Positions 57,871 through 64,000 of a stretch of DNA of 64,000 nt are shown one piece after another. The stretch comes from Polyodon spathula (Eukaryota; Chordata; Actinopteri; Acipenseriformes; Polyodontidae), in NCBI RefSeq assembly GCF_017654505.1, contig NC_054536.1, positions 11,395,794 through 11,459,793 on the forward strand. Reading direction: 5' to 3'. The stretch's first letter is position 1; each line of letters begins with the position of its first letter. The notes below the pieces were generated by a model, which had not been told where the DNA came from, made no database searches, and worked only from the letters and a program-made list of their open reading frames with translations. A program made the position numbers and the translations under genes.

Positions 57871-58039
57871 AATCTGATATTATAGTTTTGTTATCAGTCT
57901 GGAATAAAAGTAATTTTCATCCTTTGTGAATTATGATCATTGTCTGCCGTATGTTTTTTTTTTTTTTTTTTTTTTAATCTGAAAAAATGCACTGTTGATT
58001 TTCATAACAATTATTTGCAACACACACAAGACATACTTT

Positions 58040-58074
<35 letters not shown>

Positions 58075-59292
58075 CATCCTGTCATGGTTTTTGATATATT
58101 AAATGGAGTTTAATGACTGTGATCTAGAATGTGATGATTAGCAGGATATACAACTTGAACTGGGATAATAATTCCCATTCAGCAACAGTGATGTCTGGTC
58201 TTTATCATTCAGTACCTGTTATTTGTTCTATGTTAACTTTAATTTGCTTTAGCTTTTAAAAAAAGACATGTCACAAAGTTAAAGAGCTTGGTTTATAATG
58301 ATACCTGAAGCAAAGCCATGGCACTTTTAAAGGTTCCTAATTCACGGTAATACCCGATGTGGAGTGGCTTACTGCTTGCAAACGTCAATGTTTTCTGAAA
58401 GTTATGAGGGATTAAAAAAATTAAAATCCTCCAGTAAGAGCACCCAAGTGTAGTAACATTCAGAATATTGTGCTGTGTTCTTAAAATACATTTAAAACTA
58501 ATACTCATCAGCAATCAAATAAAAATAGTTTAAAGACCTTATAATTGCATTATGATCCTTATTAGAGAGCAGTACCTTGAGATTAATGTCCGTTATTCAT
58601 GGTTCTTTTGCTTAAAATGTTTAATAAATGCAAATATTTCCGTTTAGTCACCAGCAGAGTTCTGTTGTTTTTTTTGGCATGAAGGAACATCTTTGAATAG
58701 ACTGCGTTATGCTTGTCCAAGGTGGGTCCTTGTCATTGTGAACAGCCTTAAATAAAGGCCTCTGTGTCTAAAACAGGCTCCAGTATCACAACGTGAGCAG
58801 CATACATTGTGGTTTGATCAAAACTCTGTTACTACATTTGACTCAATGTATAAGCTTCCATTTAAAAAAAAAAAAAAACACACAAAAAAAATTAATACTG
58901 ATTTTTAATTCATGTAATTCCTGAAAAACATAAAAAAAAACATATCTTTCAAAATAAATAAATAAGTAACTTCTATTTCAACTAATTCATCTGTTTGTAT
59001 TATTTCTTGTTGTGTTCCTTTATGCTGCAGAATGAGTACACTTGCTAAAAGTGCCTTTAAATTTTAGTTAACCAATTGTTTGGCCTAACAAAAACATGGT
59101 TCACTCACTGATTGGAAGTTTATTTAAATTTTTTAATAAGACCTCGATCCCAATTTGCAAACATGTCTAACCTCCGTTGCTGCTACCACTGCCGTGCTCA
59201 CTTCTTATTTTCTAATGACAGAAATACACAGTAGCATGCTAATTGGAGAATTCCACAGATGGCTGTACACGATTCTACTTGTTGCATGCTAC

Positions 59293-59323
<31 letters not shown>

Positions 59324-60709
59324 TTGCATGTCTGAAATTGTTGCATGCACAAAATAGCCCAAACCCACAACTAAACTAAACAAACAAAACAGGTTTTAGA
59401 GTGTGGTTATATGTTTCCTGAGACAGTTGCTACAGAATTGCCAATCACTTCTCTATCTTCGAGTGAAGTAACAAGCTTGTATGCTTTTATTGTACACCAA
59501 ATTAGTTTGTATTAATGACAGGAAAACAGTTTGCAAGCTGATGATGGTTTTGATTCCAGTTGTAACAATTCATGGGGTGTATTGAAACAGAAAAAAAAAA
59601 TCACTGCCATTGTGTTTTTAATGTATTATTTACTGATCTTGTTCTTTTATAAAGAGGCAAGAGGAAATATGATGAAAGTCAATCCAATGTAAATCAGTTT
59701 ATTTTTTTAAACTGCAACTATGTGTCTTTGTTTTTTTTTTTTGTTTGTTTTTTTCACTTCAACCTACATGATGGGATCCATGACAAATAAGAGGCATCAC
59801 AACAGGTTCCCATTTCACAAATTGCCACTCATGTCATGTCATGCATAGCATCTGTTGTTCTGTGAAGAATAATTAAAGACTGTGTGAAAGTAATACAGAA
59901 AACCCTGTTCTTCCCTGTTGCTAAACAATTCAGAAACATACAAATCACACACAACGCCTATTTTAAATGAATGAAGTATGTGTGCTGGAAACTGTTTCAT
60001 TCCCGTGAATACATCTTAAATTTAAATGACATTAAAAATGTCTGTAATGCACTTGGTAAACAGTGCATATTCATTTATTTTGAACTATCTGCTGTTTGTT
60101 GCACTCATTCAATACACATTTGTGCATATAGCAGGGTCATTAAAACCAATAGTCTGTCATATATTGTGAAAGGGAGGGTATAAAGAAACAGCTGATGCCT
60201 TTGTTAGCCAGATGCACGTTAGCTGATTCTAAAACAGGAAACAAAATGACTTACAGACTCACTTGGGACATTAGACTTTAATTAACACATGGCTTCTTTG
60301 AACATACAGTCTAGTATTTCCCATAATCCCCCACTTAATGGGCACAATTCCTCTTTTCTAAGTGAGAATGCTAGGGTGAATTGTGGAATACAATTACGTG
60401 TCACTTTCTCTTAATGCAGTTTGTTGTCATAATACATGATGCACAATCTGCAATCATATCACTTTAGTAACAGTACATTTGCTACTACTGGCAGTGATTG
60501 GAGTTAATAATTACCTTGCTCTGCTCTACAAGCAAAATCTGATTCTGGAGATGTTAACTTTATTCCTGCAGGTTGGAAACAATAACATGACGAGTACAAC
60601 CTGTGTCATTATTCTTGGTCACTACTATCTTTGTATCCTGTCTGCTTGTGTTGTTTGATTGATGCTGCCTAATGTATGCATGTGAGGGATGCTGTGTAAA
60701 GTATAGACC
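57871..60709. other. Intergenic DNA upstream of DSEL
   Basis: No exon or complete element was identified. There are long homopolymer runs (T about 57954-57975, A about 58041-58070, A about 59292-59320). Some repeat-free stretches could hold regulatory DNA, but nothing in the sequence alone proves it. Confidence 0.45.
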
Positions 60710-61218
60710 TTAAAGAGTAAGTAACCAGGTTCCTAGCAATATAGCATTACACGTCCCCACGTGTTGCTACAACTGTTTAAATAACATGCCTGTCAGTTTT
60801 TCTTTCATTCTTAACATCCTTACAACTTGTTACACTTAGAACTTTAAAGTACAGTATGTTTCAAAGCTCTTTTCAAAATGACCGCTCTAGTGCACTGGGG
60901 TTTGAGATCTCTTCACAAAATCACTGCAGGAAAAGCGATAAAAAAAACAAAAACATAACAAGTGCTCTGGCCTTTCTGTGCCGTACCATGGATCATTATT
61001 ACTGTGTCACCTGTGGGCAATAATCCTTAGGCTATCCATGCATTAGAGTGGTCAATTTAGAAAGAGCTTTGAAACAGACTGTAAAGTTATAAGTGTAAAA
61101 TGTTGTCAGGATGTTAACAATAAAAAGAAAAAATACAGGTAAGTTATTTAAACAGTCATAGCAACAGGTGGGGACGTGTAATGCTATATTTTTCAGAGCC
61201 CCGTTACTCACTCTTTAA
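60710..61218. mobile_element. TTAA-flanked foldback MITE (Kolobok/T2-like)
   Basis: The element is nearly palindromic throughout. The left arm starts TTAAAGAGTAAGTAACC and contains TATAGCATTACACGTCCCCA and CTGTTTAAATAAC, then AACTTTAAAGTACAGT and TTTCAAAGCTCTTT. The right arm holds the inverted copies in mirrored order. Both ends carry TTAA (60710-60713 and 61215-61218). TTAA targets with purine-rich AGAG starts fit Kolobok/T2-type MITEs, although piggyBac also uses TTAA. No protein is encoded. Confidence 0.7.
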
Positions 61219-64000
61219 GATACATTTTACAATTTTTAAGGGTGTTGTAAAAAGCAGCCTAGCACAAATGAAGTCAATACTTTAGAAAAGGGGGATTTAA
61301 GTACGGTACAAGTTTAACACAGTACTTTTCGGATATTGTGGTATTTAACATTGCTAATCTGTGTTGCTGGAACTTGGCTGTTTGAATAATGTACATATTT
61401 CAACTGTTTCCAATTTAAGGGTACATAAGGACCTTTTTATTTTATTGTGTTACATGTTCCTATGTGTTACTACAACTGTTTATGTAAGGTGTGTGTATTG
61501 TTTTAATTGAATTAAATTTTTTACATTTGTACCACTTTTTTAACCTTTTAAATTGCATTCCCTGCTTCAAGATGGCTTCACATGGACCTCTCAGAACTAT
61601 ATTTCCCATCATCCTCCTGCTCACCTATGTAACTGAGATTGATTTACCAGTAAAATATCTGTGCATGTGTGTTTGATATTTGTGAATCATTATAGAAAGA
61701 GATTAATCTGTATGCAGAATAAGTCACATAAAGAATAGTTCTTCCATGTATTTTGGCACCATATCTGAGCTTTAATTTAACACTGTCAAAACTCAACCCT
61801 TTGCTGTGCATACTTCAAAGGGCTTAAACATAATATTCTTTCAAATCTGGTTTTAAAGACAGCAGATTACATCTATAATGCTGTTGCTGTTATGTTGCAA
61901 TTCAAAAAGATTATGATTAAAGCAACTACAATCTTTAAGGGGGGACCAAGAGACTTACTAAATACAGAATAGGTTCAATATGCAGCGCAGCAATTCTTTA
62001 ATTTCATGACATGTTTGACTGGCTTTGGTTTCTATGCATAATAACTATTATTTTCTGCCTTTGAGCTCTATCCTTGAGAAGAGATAGGTATATAAATCCA
62101 CTCACTTTTCTATCATTTCTGTCTACCAGGCATTGTTCTGGTCCTGTAGTGGAATGAGTGGAAAATAGCAAAATCTTCTCACTCTCTAGAGCCAACCTTT
62201 CTGCACATTACAAAAGGCGATGAATGCCTTATCTAGCTTGATCAGCACCAGTAACTCATCTCATCAGTATGGTCAAATTTTGATATCCACTCAAACAGCA
62301 GTGACAACACAAGAATTTTTAAATGAAATACCTTGAGTAATCAGGTTAGCACATAAGTATTTCCAACGGTATCGACTGTAAGGTTTAAGCACTAGCTTAA
62401 GCACACAAGAGAAATAATAAGACACATCTTTTAAACCAGTTTCACTGGTCAGACGAATGAGGTGTCCAGGTGGAGGCTTTCTAGGATGGGCCCTTGACTC
62501 CAGAGCTTGATATAATTTTTTTGAACCATTAAACTAATGTGAGAAAATCAACCTTCTGTATTCTTCATTTTAGACATGTTTATAGTCTTATAATGCGGTC
62601 TATAAATTACAGAGTACAGTACATGGTATGTTCCCACAGCCTAGGCAGAGGAACGACTGTTGCTGAACCGCACTACAATGCAGCCCGATAGTTCCATGCT
62701 TTTAGAAGAAACAGATTTAATGGCTATGAAAATTAGTTTTGGGCAGAACAATAGAGGTTCCTCGGTAGATTTTAATTTTAAAAGCTGGTTTCATGACAAA
62801 CTGTATATAATTAGAAAGTTGGCACTCTATTATGCCAACATATTTGCATAAGCTGCATTGGCATCCGTCTCAAGGTATTTCATGTTTAAGTCCAATACAA
62901 TACAATATTCTTTTATATAGTGTTTTTCAAGTGAAGCGTCCCAGGCGCTTTAAAATAAAAACTCAAAAAAGCCATTGGCCAATCAATCCAGCTCAAAAAA
63001 AAGCTAGCTGAAACAAATATTCCTTTTAATTTGATTTAAAAGATTTGACTGTGCCAGCATTCCTGATATGAATTGTGATGGAGCATAAATAAGCTGTATA
63101 GAACTATACAGTATCTAAAAATAGTCCTAGCCCAAAACTCAGATGTATACTACATAAGAGCTGTAAATCTCATAGATTCTTTTGGAGTGTAAGAACACCT
63201 CTTTTGGGAATTAATTTACAAGAAGAAAAAAAGGAAGGAAGTGCATAGAAGTGATGTTTGAAAGATATGTGCTATACTTTTCTAGACATGTAAGTGAAAA
63301 TGCTGCATTATTGATGATACTCAAGGAACAAGTACCCAGAATGATACCTTAACAGAAACATGAGGGAAGAACAAAAGAGATGATGGAAAAAAAATCCAAC
63401 ATTGTAGGCATTAGTCAAACACAATGCAGTGTAAACAACAATACAAATAGATATGCCTTAGAAACTAATTGTTTGTATTTGTAATAAGAGTCACATTAGG
63501 GGCAAATATGTTTTATTAATTCATATCTTAATTTGTAACATTGTGTTGCTTTTACTGTATTCATTTCTGAATCATTTGTGTGCTTATTTTATTTTTATTT
63601 TTTTTAAACATTGTGCATAGATGCAGCATTATATATACAGTGTTTGAGAATAATTACTTACTAATAACACTGCAGCAGGGAATTATACTTTGTAGTTCCC
63701 TGCTTTTTAAATATATTTTTAATATATTAATGTACAGGGTTGCCATGAAGTTGCTTGATGTGGGGTATATCTGCCCTTACTCTAGCCTTCACAGTGTGAT
63801 ACATGTGGTACTGGCACAGAACAAGCCATGGGGAATCCATATGTGTGTACTATATATTTAACCCTGAGTAGCTATTCATTACAAAAAAAACTTTGTTAAA
63901 AAATAGCTATGGTTTAAGCTCAAAACTACAAAAGTCAGTAATTTCCTCATAAAAACTCATATTTAAATTAACTTTAATGGTGTAGTTTAAAGCCACAAAA
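61219..64000. other. Intergenic DNA
   Basis: No gene is recognised. A decayed copy of the foldback arm lies at about 61449-61488 (TGTGTTACTACAACTGTTTA). A L2/SINE-tail-like stretch (reverse complement: TTTTAAAGCGCCTGGGACGC, then CACTATATAAAAGAATATTG) lies at about 62905-62955. Nothing else could be assigned. Confidence 0.45.

Overview
This is a vertebrate window, most likely from a ray-finned fish and possibly a non-teleost such as a sturgeon or paddlefish (a tentative guess from repeat content). It is AT-rich, has no operons or prokaryotic signals, and carries Penelope-like, CR1, L2, Ty3/gypsy, Tc1, piggyBac, hAT and Kolobok-like elements, tRNA-derived SINEs and long (ATT)n and (TA)n microsatellites.

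The only convincing host protein gene is a single-exon dermatan sulfate epimerase-like gene (DSEL) on the minus strand, with its stop at 52628 and first in-frame ATG at 56281. It has a signal peptide, an epimerase module with the catalytic His/Tyr/His, two membrane segments and a C-terminal sulfotransferase-like domain. The rest is a gene desert; in tetrapods DSEL also sits in a gene-poor interval.

Layout. 1-9 kb: intergenic DNA with two solo LTRs (1105-1746, 7078-7801), a CR1 3' end, an L2-like LINE 3' end and a MITE. 9.3-14.2 kb: a nested cluster in which a minus-strand Penelope-like element is split by a plus-strand L2 LINE and a solo LTR. 15-19.5 kb: a decayed CR1, a solo LTR broken by a piggyBac relic, a Ty3/gypsy RNase H-integrase relic and a mariner-like MITE. 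19.5-27.5 kb: mostly unannotated DNA with a SINE and a possible conserved noncoding element. 27.6-30 kb: a decayed Ty3/gypsy element with integrase upstream of reverse transcriptase (Gmr1-like order). 32-34 kb: a non-autonomous hAT, a second SINE and a GC-rich block. 38-40 kb: microsatellites and a two-level palindrome whose arms carry hammerhead-ribozyme-like cores. 43.4-45 kb: a dead Tc1. 46.7-48.8 kb: a young CR1 with a long intact reverse transcriptase frame. 50-51.3 kb: an LTR-like piece and a hAT BED-finger relic. 52.6-57.3 kb: DSEL and its probable upstream region. 57.3-64 kb: microsatellites, a short palindromic repeat field and a TTAA-flanked foldback element.

I found no new defence or metabolic system. 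The most interesting material is the datable nesting of mobile elements (exact target-site duplications found by eye), the hammerhead-like inverted repeat, the integrase-first gypsy relic and evidence of very recent CR1 activity.
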